Source of the DNA: Streptomyces liangshanensis | GTDB lineage: Bacteria > Actinomycetota > Actinomycetes > Streptomycetales > Streptomycetaceae | Direction of reading: 5' to 3' | DNA length: 64,000 bases | Assembly (NCBI RefSeq): GCF_011694815.1 | Contig: NZ_CP050177.1 | Coordinates: forward strand, 124,001-188,000 | In this document: piece after piece, positions 1 to 8,631 of the stretch | How the letters are laid out: each line of letters starts with the position of its first letter | How positions within the stretch are numbered: the first letter of the stretch is position 1 | Made by a program: the position numbers and the translations under genes | Notes under the pieces: model-generated | What the model saw: the letters and a program-made list of their open reading frames with translations, nothing else | What the model was told of the DNA's origin: nothing | The model's database searches: none

Positions 1-1046
1 GTCATGTAGCTCTGCCGCTCGGCCTTGGTCAGGCCGTCCATCTCGCCGTTGCCGACGTCGATCGCGTCGAGGTCGTTCCAGCCGCCGGGACCGGCGAACC
101 GGGTCCACTTGGGGGCGTCGTCGAAGCGGTCGTTGACCGAGTTCTCCCACGACACGAGGGTGTTGCAGTAGCACTCGACGTCGGTGTCGATCCGCCAGCC
201 GTTGGTGTACTTCTTCCAGTCGGCGGCGTGGTTGATGTCCAGCGACCAGGAGACCTCGAGGTGGAGCGGGCGGCCGGCGGTGGCTATCGCCTTCTGCCAG
301 GCGGCGACGTCGGGGACGTTGTCGTAGTTGTCACCGCTCTTGAAGGAGCCGGGTCCCACGCCGTCCAGCTTGAGGAAGTCGTACCCCCAGTCGGCGAACA
401 TCCGCGCCTGCGAGTCGACGTACTTCTGCGCGCAGGGGTCGGAGAAGTCGATCTTGTATGCGCTGTCCCAGCCGTTGGTGGTGCGCAGGTCGGGGTAGAC
501 GATGTCGGCCGTGGTGCAGCCGGGCGCGTCGAAGATCGGGACCTTGCCCTCGCCGTACGCCTCCTTCTGGAGGCCGACGGGCAGGTAGATGCCGGCCTTG
601 AGGCCCTTGGCGTGGATGTCGTCGGCGACCGGCTTCATGCCCCGGGGGAACCGGACGGGGTCGGCGGCCTGGCGGCCGTACGCCTCGAAGTTGGGCTTCC
701 ACGCCTTGTCCATCCACCAGCCGGCGTCGATGTTGACGTACTCGTAGCCGTACTTCTTGAGCTTGGACGCGAGCGCGTTCGTCTGCTTGAGGACGTTCTT
801 CTCGGTCAGGTAGCTGTAGTCGCCGTCGGGGTTGAGGCCGGGGTACTTGGACGACTGCATGGACCAGCTGGTCCAGCCCATGAACGGCTTGTCGGCGACA
901 CCGGCCGAGGCCGCGGCGGGGGCCTGGGCGGCGGTGGGCGTGGCGGCGGTGGGCGTGGCTGCCATCGCCGCGGGGACGGCGGTGGTCAGGCCGGCCGCGA
1001 GGGCCAGGACGAGCACGGCTCGGAAGGGGTACGCGGGTGACCGCAT
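1..1046 (-). CDS. secreted GH27 alpha-galactosidase, 3' end outside window
   Basis: Hydrolyses terminal alpha-1,6-galactose from melibiose, raffinose or galactomannan outside the cell. The first 348 residues are present and the gene runs off the window start. Residues 1-29 form an Ala-rich signal peptide (positive n-region MRSPAYPFR). The GH27 (alpha/beta)8 barrel starts near MGWTSW (about 56-61). YDFLKLDG carries the nucleophile, Asp228, and RIDTDV should lie close to the acid/base region. The ATG at 1046 has an AGGAGG-like site upstream on the minus strand. It is the last visible gene of the ROK-ABC operon and lies about 100 bases after the second permease. The cut end may carry a C-terminal carbohydrate-binding domain, as many Streptomyces GH27 enzymes do; this cannot be checked here. 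Confidence 0.9.
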   Translation of the reverse strand, partial: MRSPAYPFRAVLVLALAAGLTTAVPAAMAATPTAATPTAAQAPAAASAGVADKPFMGWTSWSMQSSKYPGLNPDGDYSYLTEKNVLKQTNALASKLKKYGYEYVNIDAGWWMDKAWKPNFEAYGRQAADPVRFPRGMKPVADDIHAKGLKAGIYLPVGLQKEAYGEGKVPIFDAPGCTTADIVYPDLRTTNGWDSAYKIDFSDPCAQKYVDSQARMFADWGYDFLKLDGVGPGSFKSGDNYDNVPDVAAWQKAIATAGRPLHLEVSWSLDINHAADWKKYTNGWRIDTDVECYCNTLVSWENSVNDRFDDAPKWTRFAGPGGWNDLDAIDVGNGEMDGLTKAERQSYM

Positions 1047-1147
1047 GGGTCAGGACCTCCTGTTGTCGGCGCATGGACGTGCACGGAGCGTGCGTGCGGT
1101 CGGGGCAGGGGGACGGGCGGTACGGGTACGGCCGCCCGTCCTTCGGC

Positions 1148-2074
1148 TCAGCCCTTGCCCGAACCGATGGTCAGCCCGCTGATGAACTGGCGCTGGAGCG
1201 CGAAGTACACCAGCAGCGTCGGGATCGCGGTCAGCAGCGCACCGGCCGCGATCAGGTTGGGGTTCGTGAAGTACTGGCCCTGGAGGTTGGCCAGCGCGGA
1301 GGTGATCGGACGCTTGTCGCCGGTCTCGATGAGGGCGAGCGACCAGAAGAAGTCGTTGTAGATCCAGATCGATTCGAGCGTGGCCAGCGCCGCGAAGGCG
1401 GGGCGGCACAGCGGCAGCACGATCTGGAAGAACTGGCGCCACACCGGGGCGCCGTCGACCAGCGCCGCCTCGGTGATCTCCTTGGGGATCGTCCGCATGT
1501 AGTTGCTGAGGACGAACGTGCAGAAGCCGCACTGGTAGGCGATGTGGATGAAGATGATGCCCCACACGGAGTTGTAGAGCAGGAACGAGTCGCTCATCCA
1601 CCCGGGCAGCGGGATCAGCAGGTACAGCCGGTACAGCGGGGTGATGAGCACCTGGGCGGGTAGCAGGTTGCCCGCCGTGAACAGCATCAGCAGGACGATG
1701 TTCCACCGGAAGTCGAAGCGCGAGACGAAGAAGGCCACCGCGGCGGAGAACAGCAGGGTGCCGAGGACCGCCGGGACCGTGATGAGCACGGAGTTCCAGA
1801 AGAAGTGCGGCATCCCGGACTGGCTCCAGGCGTCCGAGAAGTTCTCCAGGCTCAGGCTGTGCGGCCAGGAGAGGTACCCGTGCTTGCTGGTGTCCGAGTA
1901 GGGGCGCAGCGAGGTGTAGATCGCCCAGAGCAGCGGGACGAGCCACAGCAGGGCGATGCCGCCGAGCAGGACGTGGCGGCCCGCCTGGCTCTTGGGACGT
2001 GACGGTCCCGCTCCCTGGGGGGCGGTACGGCGGGTGCGTGAGCCGGCGGCCGGCGGTGTGGCGGTCGCGGTCAC
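1148..2074 (-). CDS. sugar ABC transporter permease, MalG type
   Basis: Inner-membrane subunit of a CUT1 sugar importer, 308 aa, with about six membrane helices after a basic, Pro-rich cytosolic N-terminus. The EAA loop (EAALVDGAPVWRQFF) that docks to the ATPase is present. The GTG start at 2074 overlaps the upstream permease stop in a GTGA pair and has an AAGGAGG site, so translation is coupled. No ATPase gene is in the operon; in Streptomyces such importers normally use the shared ATPase MsiK (family knowledge). The neighbouring alpha-galactosidases suggest alpha-galactosides as substrate (inference). Confidence 0.9.
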   Translation of the reverse strand: MTATATPPAAGSRTRRTAPQGAGPSRPKSQAGRHVLLGGIALLWLVPLLWAIYTSLRPYSDTSKHGYLSWPHSLSLENFSDAWSQSGMPHFFWNSVLITVPAVLGTLLFSAAVAFFVSRFDFRWNIVLLMLFTAGNLLPAQVLITPLYRLYLLIPLPGWMSDSFLLYNSVWGIIFIHIAYQCGFCTFVLSNYMRTIPKEITEAALVDGAPVWRQFFQIVLPLCRPAFAALATLESIWIYNDFFWSLALIETGDKRPITSALANLQGQYFTNPNLIAAGALLTAIPTLLVYFALQRQFISGLTIGSGKG

Positions 2075-3015
2075 TGGTCCTCCTTGCGGAAGGTCTGTAC
2101 GAGGAAGGTCCCGATGGCGAGCAGGGAGACCACGAGCAGGACCACCGCGAGGGCGGAGCCGTAACCGATGTGGCTGGACTCGCCGATGATGTTGTCGGTG
2201 ATCAGGAGGGACAGGAGTTCCATGCCCGGTTTGCTGCCGACGCCGCCGCCGAGCACGTACACGATGTCGAAGGCGCGCAGCGACTCCATGACGGTCACGA
2301 CCAGGATGATGATGTTGACCGGCTTGAGGGCGGGGAAGACGACGCGCAGGAAGGTCTGGCGTTCGTTGGCGCCGTCGAGCGACGCGGCCTCCTTGAGCGC
2401 CGGGTCGAAGCCCTTGAGGCCGGCCAGGTAGAGGATCATGATGTAGCCGGTGTGCCGCCAGGCCGACGCGACCAGCACTGCCCAGAGGTTGAGGTTCGGG
2501 TCGCCGAGCCAGTCGATGTGGTGGCCGGGCGCGACCCCGTTCAGGATGCCGTTGAGCAGTCCGTTGTCGGGGTTGTAGATGATCTCCCAGATGAAGCCGA
2601 CCACGGCCAGCGAGAGCACCATGGGCAGGAAGATCGCGGTCTGGTAGATCCGGGTGAAGCGGATCTTCCGGTCGAGCTGGTAGGCCAGGAAGATGCCGAA
2701 CGGGGTCGGCAGCAGGGCCGTGAAGAGCAGCCAGACGACGTTGTGCTGGACCGCCGGCCAGAACGGCGGGTAGTTGGTGAAGATCTCCTGGTAGTTGTCC
2801 AGTCCGATCCAGTGGATGTCGGACAGCGAGATGCCGTCCCAACTGGTGAAGGACAGACCGATGGACGCCAGCGCCGGCAGCCAGACGAAGACGAGCAGGG
2901 CTATGACGGGTATGCCGACGATGACCGCGAGGAAGAGCCGGTCACCGGCACTGAGCCGGCGCGGCCGGGGGCGGGCGCGCGGCTTGCTGGGGGGCGCTGA
3001 GCGCACGGAGGACAT
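2071..3015 (-). CDS. sugar ABC transporter permease, MalF type
   Basis: Partner permease of the MalG-type subunit, 314 aa. It has a basic N-terminus (residues 1-25), a first helix near 28-50 and about six helices in all. The EAA motif (EAASLDGANERQTFL) lies in the C-terminal half. The gene starts 25 bases after the binding-protein stop and overlaps the next permease by 4 bases, giving the usual binding protein-MalF-MalG order. It probably imports oligosaccharides released by the GH27 enzyme for cleavage by the divergent intracellular GH36 enzyme. Confidence 0.9.
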   Translation of the reverse strand: MSSVRSAPPSKPRARPRPRRLSAGDRLFLAVIVGIPVIALLVFVWLPALASIGLSFTSWDGISLSDIHWIGLDNYQEIFTNYPPFWPAVQHNVVWLLFTALLPTPFGIFLAYQLDRKIRFTRIYQTAIFLPMVLSLAVVGFIWEIIYNPDNGLLNGILNGVAPGHHIDWLGDPNLNLWAVLVASAWRHTGYIMILYLAGLKGFDPALKEAASLDGANERQTFLRVVFPALKPVNIIILVVTVMESLRAFDIVYVLGGGVGSKPGMELLSLLITDNIIGESSHIGYGSALAVVLLVVSLLAIGTFLVQTFRKEDQ

Positions 3016-3040
3016 GGTGGAGGAACCTTCCCGGTCCTGA

Positions 3041-4354
3041 TCAGGCGGTGAAGAAGCGCGAGCGCTGGGACTCGATCTTCTTGAGCAGGGCCGAGCCGTC
3101 GTCGGGGTGTCCCAGCCACTGGGTGAGGCCCGGCAGCACGACGGTGGAGATGAAGCCCGGGTCGCTGTCCCGGTCGGCGAACTGGGTGATGTGTTTGGCC
3201 GAGGAGATCAGCTCGGCGGACTTCTTCTGGAGGGCGTTGTACTTGCTGGTGTCGGCGCCGGAGTTGACGGCCACGTTGCTGGGGTCGACGCCCATGTAGA
3301 GGTTCTCGGCCTTGGCGCTGCCGAGGAACTCCAGGAGCTTGTTGGAGCCGTCGAGGTTCTTGGGCTTGCGGCTGAGCATGAAGCCGTCGGTGGGGGCCTC
3401 GACGGTGTCCTGTCCGAACGACGGGTCGATCGTGGGGAAGGGGAAGAAGTCGATGTCGTCGCGGAGCGACTCGTCCGTGACCTGCTGGCCGAGGAAGAGG
3501 CCGATGACCGCCATGCCGGACTTCTTGTCCAGCAGCGACTGGGCCGCGTCCTGCCAGGAGCGGCCGCCCGCGCCTTCCTGGTAGTACGGGGCGATCTCGC
3601 GCCACAGGTCGAGCGTCCTGCTGGTGCGCTTGTCGGTCCAGGAGACCTCGCCGCGCATCAGCGACATGTGGAAGTCGTAGCCGTTGGCGCGGAGGTTGAG
3701 GTAGTCGAAGGCCCCGAGGATCGACCAGCTGTCACCGCCGCCGTAACCGGAGGCGATCGGCGAGAGGCCGTCCTTCTTCATCTGCTTGGCGAGCGCGGTG
3801 AACGCGCTCCAGGTGGCGGGCGGCTGGTAGCCGCGCTCCTGGAACACACTCTTCCGGTAGAACACGGCCCAGGGGTAGTTGTAGAGCGGGACGAAGTAGT
3901 ACTTCCCGTCCTGGCCCTTGGACAGCTGCTTGGCGGCGTCGCTGAAACCGGAACCTATCTTGTCCCACACGTCGTCGACGGGGTGGGCGAGGCCCTTCTT
4001 GGCGAAGAACTGCATGCGGTAGCCGGCGAACCAGGTGAAGACGTCGTCCGGGGTGCCCTGGAGGTAGTTGGAGATGCTCTTCTGGAACGTGTCGTGGTCG
4101 ACGGTGTTGGTCTTGACCTTGAGGCCGCTGTCCTTGGTGAAGGCGCCGGTGACACCGGCGTAGGCCTTCTTGGGCGTGGCGTCGGCCCCGTTGGACCCGA
4201 AGGTCACCGTCTTCGGGTCGGCGGCGGGGCCGCCTCCGCAGGCGGTCAGGACGGGCGCGGCCAGGGCGGCGGCGCCGACCCCGAGTGCTCCGCGGACCAC
4301 GTTGCGGCGGCTCGGCGCACGGAAGGGCGAGGGGGTGCGGCTCTGCAGCGTCAT
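3041..4354 (-). CDS. sugar-binding lipoprotein of ABC importer, Tat type
   Basis: Extracellular solute-binding protein (SBP family 1), 437 aa. The N-terminus has a twin-arginine motif (SRRNVVRG, about residues 13-20), a hydrophobic stretch and a lipobox ending LTAC, so it should be exported by Tat and lipid-anchored. The mature part has the usual SBP layout with aromatic-rich binding segments (for example YFVPLYNYPWAVFYRK). The ATG at 4354 was chosen because an AGGAG site precedes it; that site is formed partly by the TAG stop of the ROK gene 8 bases upstream. Tight coupling to the regulator and to GH27/GH36 enzymes points to alpha-galactosides, but specificity is inferred only from context. 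Confidence 0.88.
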   Translation of the reverse strand: MTLQSRTPSPFRAPSRRNVVRGALGVGAAALAAPVLTACGGGPAADPKTVTFGSNGADATPKKAYAGVTGAFTKDSGLKVKTNTVDHDTFQKSISNYLQGTPDDVFTWFAGYRMQFFAKKGLAHPVDDVWDKIGSGFSDAAKQLSKGQDGKYYFVPLYNYPWAVFYRKSVFQERGYQPPATWSAFTALAKQMKKDGLSPIASGYGGGDSWSILGAFDYLNLRANGYDFHMSLMRGEVSWTDKRTSRTLDLWREIAPYYQEGAGGRSWQDAAQSLLDKKSGMAVIGLFLGQQVTDESLRDDIDFFPFPTIDPSFGQDTVEAPTDGFMLSRKPKNLDGSNKLLEFLGSAKAENLYMGVDPSNVAVNSGADTSKYNALQKKSAELISSAKHITQFADRDSDPGFISTVVLPGLTQWLGHPDDGSALLKKIESQRSRFFTA

Positions 4355-4362
4355 CGCTACTC

Positions 4363-5538
4363 CTAGTACGTGTCTGTTCCGATGAAGGACTGGATGGCGG
4401 TGGCCGCGGCGCCTCGCGCCCACTCCTCGAAGGGCAGCGGACGTGTCATCACGTCACACTGCGCGGCGGTACCGAAGGCGGACGCGGCGAACGCGTCACG
4501 GATCTGCTCGGCGAACAGGTCGTACGCCGCCAGGCCCTCGCCGGAGATGATCACTCGTTGCGGTCCGAGGACGTTGACGACGGCCCCGATGGCCCGGCCG
4601 ATCGCCTCCCCGGCCCGCGCGTAGGCCTCCTTGGCGCCCGGGTCGCCCTGGTGCGCCAGTTCCAGGGCCTGTCCGGAGTCGGCGACCGGCAGGCCGGTCA
4701 CCTCCCGGACGCGGCGGACGATGGCGGAGTCCCCCGCGATCGCCTCCACGCAGCCGGTGTTGCCGCAGTGGCACGGCGGCCCGAGCGGGTCGATGGACAG
4801 GTGGCCGATCTCACCGGCCACGCCGTGCGCGCCCGAGACCACCCGGCCGTGCACCACCAGTCCGCAGCCGATGCCCGCGCCGACCGTCACGAGCGCGAAG
4901 TCGGAGAGACCGACGCCCGCGCCGAACCACTGCTCGGCGACGGTCAGCGCCCGGACGTCGTTGTCGACCGTGACCGGCAGTCCCGTCACCGTCCCGGCCA
5001 GGTCGGCGAGGGGGACGTCCCGCCAGTCCAGGAAGGGCGAGTAGCGCACGACCCCGGCCGTACGGTCCACGTCGCCGGAGACGGCGAGCCCGAGCCCGCG
5101 CACCTCGACCCCGAACCCGTCGGCCTCCGTGAGGAGTTCCTGCACGAGTCCGGCGATGGCGGCGAGTACGGCACCCGGTTCACGATCGGTGAGGGGGAGG
5201 TGCCGGGCGACCCGGATGCGGCAGCACAGGTCGGTGAGGACCGCGATGATCTCGTCCCCGGTGACCTTGACGCCGATGAACAGGGCACGTCCGCCGTCGA
5301 CCCGCACCGGGTTGGCGGGGCGTCCGAGCGACGAGCGCGCCTCCTCGTCCACGCCTTCGACCAGGTACCCGGCCTCCATGAGCGGACGGACCGCCTTGGT
5401 CACCGCGGCGGAGGAGAGCGTGGTGCGCCGGGCTATCTCGGTCCGCGTGAGCGGACCGTGGGACAGCACGGTCGTGAAGACCAGGGAAGCGGCCGGCGTC
5501 GATGCCGGAACCGCCTCGGTACGAGAGGTCGAGCGCAT
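4363..5538 (-). CDS. ROK-family transcriptional repressor of alpha-galactoside locus
   Basis: ROK regulator of 391 aa. An N-terminal winged helix (about residues 15-70, LTRTEIARRTTLSSAAVTKAV) is followed by a sugar-kinase-like domain. The zinc motif GHLSIDPLGPPCHCGNTGC is complete, with three Cys and a His, and kinase-fold glycines are visible (VTVGAGIGCG). It heads the ABC-GH27 operon and is divergent from the GH36 gene, so it probably represses both. The ATG at 5538 is preferred over an in-frame start at 5601 because a TTGACA-17-TACGTT promoter ends 6 bases before it, which would give a leaderless mRNA. Inducer unknown; likely galactose or melibiose. Confidence 0.88.
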   Translation of the reverse strand: MRSTSRTEAVPASTPAASLVFTTVLSHGPLTRTEIARRTTLSSAAVTKAVRPLMEAGYLVEGVDEEARSSLGRPANPVRVDGGRALFIGVKVTGDEIIAVLTDLCCRIRVARHLPLTDREPGAVLAAIAGLVQELLTEADGFGVEVRGLGLAVSGDVDRTAGVVRYSPFLDWRDVPLADLAGTVTGLPVTVDNDVRALTVAEQWFGAGVGLSDFALVTVGAGIGCGLVVHGRVVSGAHGVAGEIGHLSIDPLGPPCHCGNTGCVEAIAGDSAIVRRVREVTGLPVADSGQALELAHQGDPGAKEAYARAGEAIGRAIGAVVNVLGPQRVIISGEGLAAYDLFAEQIRDAFAASAFGTAAQCDVMTRPLPFEEWARGAAATAIQSFIGTDTY

Positions 5539-5544
5539 GGCCGA

Positions 5545-5573
5545 AACGTAGGGGTGTTCTTTTCCGCTGTCAA
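5545..5573 (-). promoter_or_regulatory. strong sigma-70-type promoter giving a leaderless ROK mRNA
   Basis: On the minus strand a perfect TTGACA (5568-5573), a 17-base spacer and TACGTT (5545-5550) are followed by six bases and then ATG at 5538. Transcription would start at or next to the A of ATG. No Shine-Dalgarno sequence lies before that ATG, which fits a leaderless transcript, a common arrangement in actinomycetes. Confidence 0.7.
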
Positions 5574-5594
5574 TGAAAGAAGCAAGCCCCTTTC
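5561..5594. promoter_or_regulatory. overlapping inverted repeats, probable ROK operator
   Basis: TTTC-N10-GAAAG-N10-CTTTC: one central GAAAG (5575-5579) pairs with TTTC at 5561-5564 and with CTTTC at 5590-5594, each with a 10-base spacer. The right arm continues into the palindrome TTTCGAAA (5591-5598). The left half covers the -35 box of the ROK promoter, so binding here would autoregulate the operon and could also affect the divergent GH36 gene. Assignment to this regulator is inference from position. Confidence 0.55.
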
Positions 5595-5648
5595 GAAACA
5601 TCCAAGGAGAGGCCCCTCAGCTTGCAAATGTGCTCCAGCCTCCGGGTA

Positions 5649-5677
5649 TTGACACCTGATCCAAGGCAGGGTTGGCT
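5649..5677 (+). promoter_or_regulatory. promoter of the GH36 gene
   Basis: TTGACA (5649-5654), 17 bases, then TTGGCT (5672-5677), a weaker -10. The predicted start is about 33 bases upstream of the ATG at 5717, and a GTGAGGA ribosome-binding site lies at about 5707-5713. Confidence 0.5.
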
Positions 5678-5716
5678 GCGGTTTGCTCTCGAGGCGCAAA
5701 ACGAACGTGAGGATCC

Positions 5717-7840
5717 ATGCCTGTGATCTCCTTCGCCCCTCACACCGGGGTCTGGCTGCTCTCCACTCCGCGCACGTCGTACGCGCTGCGGATCGACGAG
5801 ACGGGCGCGCCCTGTCACCTCGGTTGGGGACCTCGGCTGACCCTCGAAGAGGCACAGGAGCTTGCCGCTCCCCCGGCGCCGCCGGCCAGCAGTTTCGAGG
5901 GGCGCTCGCCCGTCGGCGAGGAACTGCCCGTGGACGGGGGCGCCCGGTACGGCGCCCCCTCCCTCCAGGTACGGTTCGCCGACGGCACCCGCGCCTTCGA
6001 GTGGCGGCCCACCGGCCACCGGGTCGACGAGTCCGTCCCCGGATCGGCCGAACTGGTCCTGGAGTTCAGCGACACGCACTACGGCCTGGGCGTCTACCTC
6101 CACTACCGGGTCCACGACAACACCGACGTGATCGAGCGCTGGACCGTCCTGCGCAACACCGGCGACACCACGGTGACACTGCCGCGCGCGGACTCCGCCG
6201 CGTGGACGCTCCCCGCCCGGGAGGACTACCGGGTCAGCCACGTCACGGGGCAGTGGTCGGCGGAGAGCAGGCTGCGCCGGGAGCCGGTGCCGTACGGCGA
6301 GACCACCTTCACCAGCCGACGGGGCATTACCAGCCACCACGCGAACCCCTGGGTGATGCTGGACGCCGGGGAGGCGACCGAGGACCACGGCGAGGTGTGG
6401 AGCGCCGCCCTGGCGTGGAGCGGGAGTTGGCGCGTCACGGTGCAGCGCACCCCGGACGGCCGCGCGTGCTTCACCGGCGGCGCGGGCCAGGACGGTACGG
6501 CGCTTCCGCTCGGCCCCGGCGAGGAGTTCACCACCCCGCTCCTCGCGGGCCTCTACAGCGACGGCGGCTTCGGCGCGGCGAGCCGCGCGTGGCACGCGTA
6601 CACCCTCGCCCACGTGCTGCCGCACCCCGACGAGGTACGGCCCGTGCTCTACAACTCGTGGGAGGCGACGGGCTTCGACGTGGACGAGGCCGGCCAGATG
6701 GCGCTCGCCGCCCGGGCCGCGGCCCTCGGCGTGGAGCTGTACGTCATGGACGACGGCTGGTTCGGCGCGCGCCGCAACGCGGACGCCGGCCTCGGTGACT
6801 GGACCCCGTCCGCCGACCGCTTCCCCGACGGGCTGACCCCGCTGGTCAAGGAGGTGCACCGGCTCGGGATGCGCTTCGGCCTGTGGGTGGAGCCGGAGAT
6901 GGTCAACCCGGACAGCGACCTCTACCGCGCGCACCCCGACTGGGTCCTGCACTTCCCGCACCGCACCCGCACCGAGCTGCGCGGCCAGCTGGTCCTCAAC
7001 CTCGCCCGCCGCGACGTCGCCGACTGGGCGTACGGCTGGCTGACCCGGCTGGTCGGCGAGCACGCGATCGACTTCCTCAAGTGGGACATGAACCGCGCGT
7101 TCAGCGAGGCGGGCTGGCCCGGCCGGGCCGACGGCGCCGACCTCCTCGGGACGGCCTACGTCCGCAACCTGTACGACATCGTCGACCGCCTGCGCGCCGA
7201 CCATCCGGGGCTGCGCGTCGAGTCGTGCAGCGGCGGGGGCGGCCGCGTCGACCTGGGCATCCTGTCCCGTACCGACCAGGCCTGGACCTCGGACAACACC
7301 GACGCCTGGGACCGGCTGTCCATCCAGCACGGATACGGGCAGGTCTACCCGGCGCGCACCATGGCCGCGTGGGTCACCGACGTGCCGAACCAGCTCACCG
7401 CGCGCTCGGTGCCGCTGCGCTTCCGCTTCCACGTCGCGATGGCCGGGGTCCTGGGCATCGGCGGCGACCTGACCCGGTGGTCGGAGGAGGAGCTGTCCGA
7501 GGCGGCGGAGCTGGTCGCCGAGTACAAGCGGGTCCGCCCGCTCGTCCAGCACGGTGTCGCGCACCGGCCGCGCGGACCGGTCGACGACGGTCCCTCGGCG
7601 GTGCAGTACACCGCCGCGGACCGCGCCGAGGCGCTGCTGCTGGTCTGGCAGCGGGGACCGCGGCACGGCAGCCCGCGCGTGCCGCTGCGGCTGGCCGGGC
7701 TCGACCCCGACGCGCGCTACCGCGACGCGCGGACCGGTGCGGTCCATTCCGCGCGGGTGCTGACGGACTACGGGATCCTGCCCGCGCTGCCCGAGGGCGA
7801 CTGGGCCAGTACGGCGGTGCACCTGGTCCGGGTTCCCTGA
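5717..7840 (+). CDS. cytosolic GH36 alpha-galactosidase
   Basis: Hydrolyses imported alpha-galactosides (melibiose, raffinose) to galactose and the remaining sugar. It has 707 aa, the usual length for bacterial GH36, and no signal peptide. An N-terminal beta-sandwich (about 1-290) precedes the catalytic barrel. FLKWDMNR holds the nucleophile Asp457 and TSDNTD the acid/base Asp526; SCSGGGGRVD (about 503-512) is the family substrate-binding motif. It is divergent from the ROK-ABC-GH27 operon, so secreted GH27 and cytosolic GH36 activities probably work before and after transport. Confidence 0.95.
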   Translation: MPVISFAPHTGVWLLSTPRTSYALRIDETGAPCHLGWGPRLTLEEAQELAAPPAPPASSFEGRSPVGEELPVDGGARYGAPSLQVRFADGTRAFEWRPTGHRVDESVPGSAELVLEFSDTHYGLGVYLHYRVHDNTDVIERWTVLRNTGDTTVTLPRADSAAWTLPAREDYRVSHVTGQWSAESRLRREPVPYGETTFTSRRGITSHHANPWVMLDAGEATEDHGEVWSAALAWSGSWRVTVQRTPDGRACFTGGAGQDGTALPLGPGEEFTTPLLAGLYSDGGFGAASRAWHAYTLAHVLPHPDEVRPVLYNSWEATGFDVDEAGQMALAARAAALGVELYVMDDGWFGARRNADAGLGDWTPSADRFPDGLTPLVKEVHRLGMRFGLWVEPEMVNPDSDLYRAHPDWVLHFPHRTRTELRGQLVLNLARRDVADWAYGWLTRLVGEHAIDFLKWDMNRAFSEAGWPGRADGADLLGTAYVRNLYDIVDRLRADHPGLRVESCSGGGGRVDLGILSRTDQAWTSDNTDAWDRLSIQHGYGQVYPARTMAAWVTDVPNQLTARSVPLRFRFHVAMAGVLGIGGDLTRWSEEELSEAAELVAEYKRVRPLVQHGVAHRPRGPVDDGPSAVQYTAADRAEALLLVWQRGPRHGSPRVPLRLAGLDPDARYRDARTGAVHSARVLTDYGILPALPEGDWASTAVHLVRVP

Positions 7841-7859
7841 CGGGCCCGGATCCGGGGGG

Positions 7860-7900
7860 CCGGTGCGGGGAGTCCGGGTTTCCGGGCCTCCCCGCACCGG
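7860..7900 (+). terminator. hairpin terminator after GH36 gene
   Basis: A perfect 13-base stem (7860-7872 with 7888-7900) encloses a 15-base loop and begins about 20 bases after the GH36 stop codon. No T-tract follows, which is usual for Streptomyces terminators. Confidence 0.65.
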
Positions 7901-8034
7901 GCCGACCCGCGGTCCGCCGGCCGGCTCGGATGGTGGTCACGGGATTACGGGCCCAGACTGGAAGGCGACGCCACTGACAGGCGACGCTCTCCGGCGCACC
8001 GCTCCACCGTGCCGGGGAGGGAGAGGAGACCGAC

Positions 8035-8631
8035 GTGGCTGTCATCTCTCGCGGCTTCCACGGCAGGCGGCCGACGGAGGAGAAGCTGCCCCCGGGCCAG
8101 TACGTGGTGCACGACTTCCCGGTCCTGTCGGCCGGTCCCACACCGGTGGTCAGGACGGAGGACTGGGAGTTCACCCTGACCACGGTGGCCGGTGACATGC
8201 ACCACTGGTCGTGGCGGGACCTGACCGCGCTGCCCGCCGAGCGGCCCACGGTCGACATCCACTGCGTGACCAAGTGGTCGAAGTTCCGCACGGAGTGGGA
8301 AGGCGTGTCGCTGGACACCCTGCTCGACGGGATCGACCTCGACGGCGACTACGCCATGGTCCAGAGCTACGGCGGCTACACCACCGACCTGCCGCTGGAG
8401 GATCTCCTCGACGGCCGGGCGTGGATCGCGTACCGCTACGACCACGAGGACCTGCCCGCCGAACACGGCGGTCCCGCACGGCTGTTGGTGCCGCACCTGT
8501 ACTTCTGGAAGTCGGCGAAGTGGGTGAACGGCATCCGGCTGATGGACTCGGACGAGCCGGGCTTCTGGGAAGGCCTCGGCTATCACGAATACGGTGACCC
8601 GTGGCGCGAACAGCGGTACCAGGGCGACTGA
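8035..8631 (+). CDS. sulfite oxidase-like molybdopterin oxidoreductase
   Basis: Cytosolic protein of 198 aa containing only the molybdopterin-binding fold of the sulfite oxidase superfamily. Cys77 in HCVTKWS is the expected Mo ligand, and FWKSAKWVNGI near the C-terminus is a conserved cofactor-pocket segment. There is no heme domain, dimerisation domain or signal peptide. The GTG start at 8035 follows a GAGAGGAG site. The FAD/NAD reductase gene begins inside its last codons (31-base overlap) and DUF6510 follows. The context suggests an electron-transfer pair acting on an unknown S- or N-oxide; the substrate is not known. Confidence 0.85.
   Translation: MAVISRGFHGRRPTEEKLPPGQYVVHDFPVLSAGPTPVVRTEDWEFTLTTVAGDMHHWSWRDLTALPAERPTVDIHCVTKWSKFRTEWEGVSLDTLLDGIDLDGDYAMVQSYGGYTTDLPLEDLLDGRAWIAYRYDHEDLPAEHGGPARLLVPHLYFWKSAKWVNGIRLMDSDEPGFWEGLGYHEYGDPWREQRYQGD

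Noticed and set aside
5570..7897. Open frame of 775 codons antisense to the GH36 gene
   Set aside because: Arg/Gly/Pro/Val-rich without motifs, and fully covered by the catalytic GH36 gene on the other strand.
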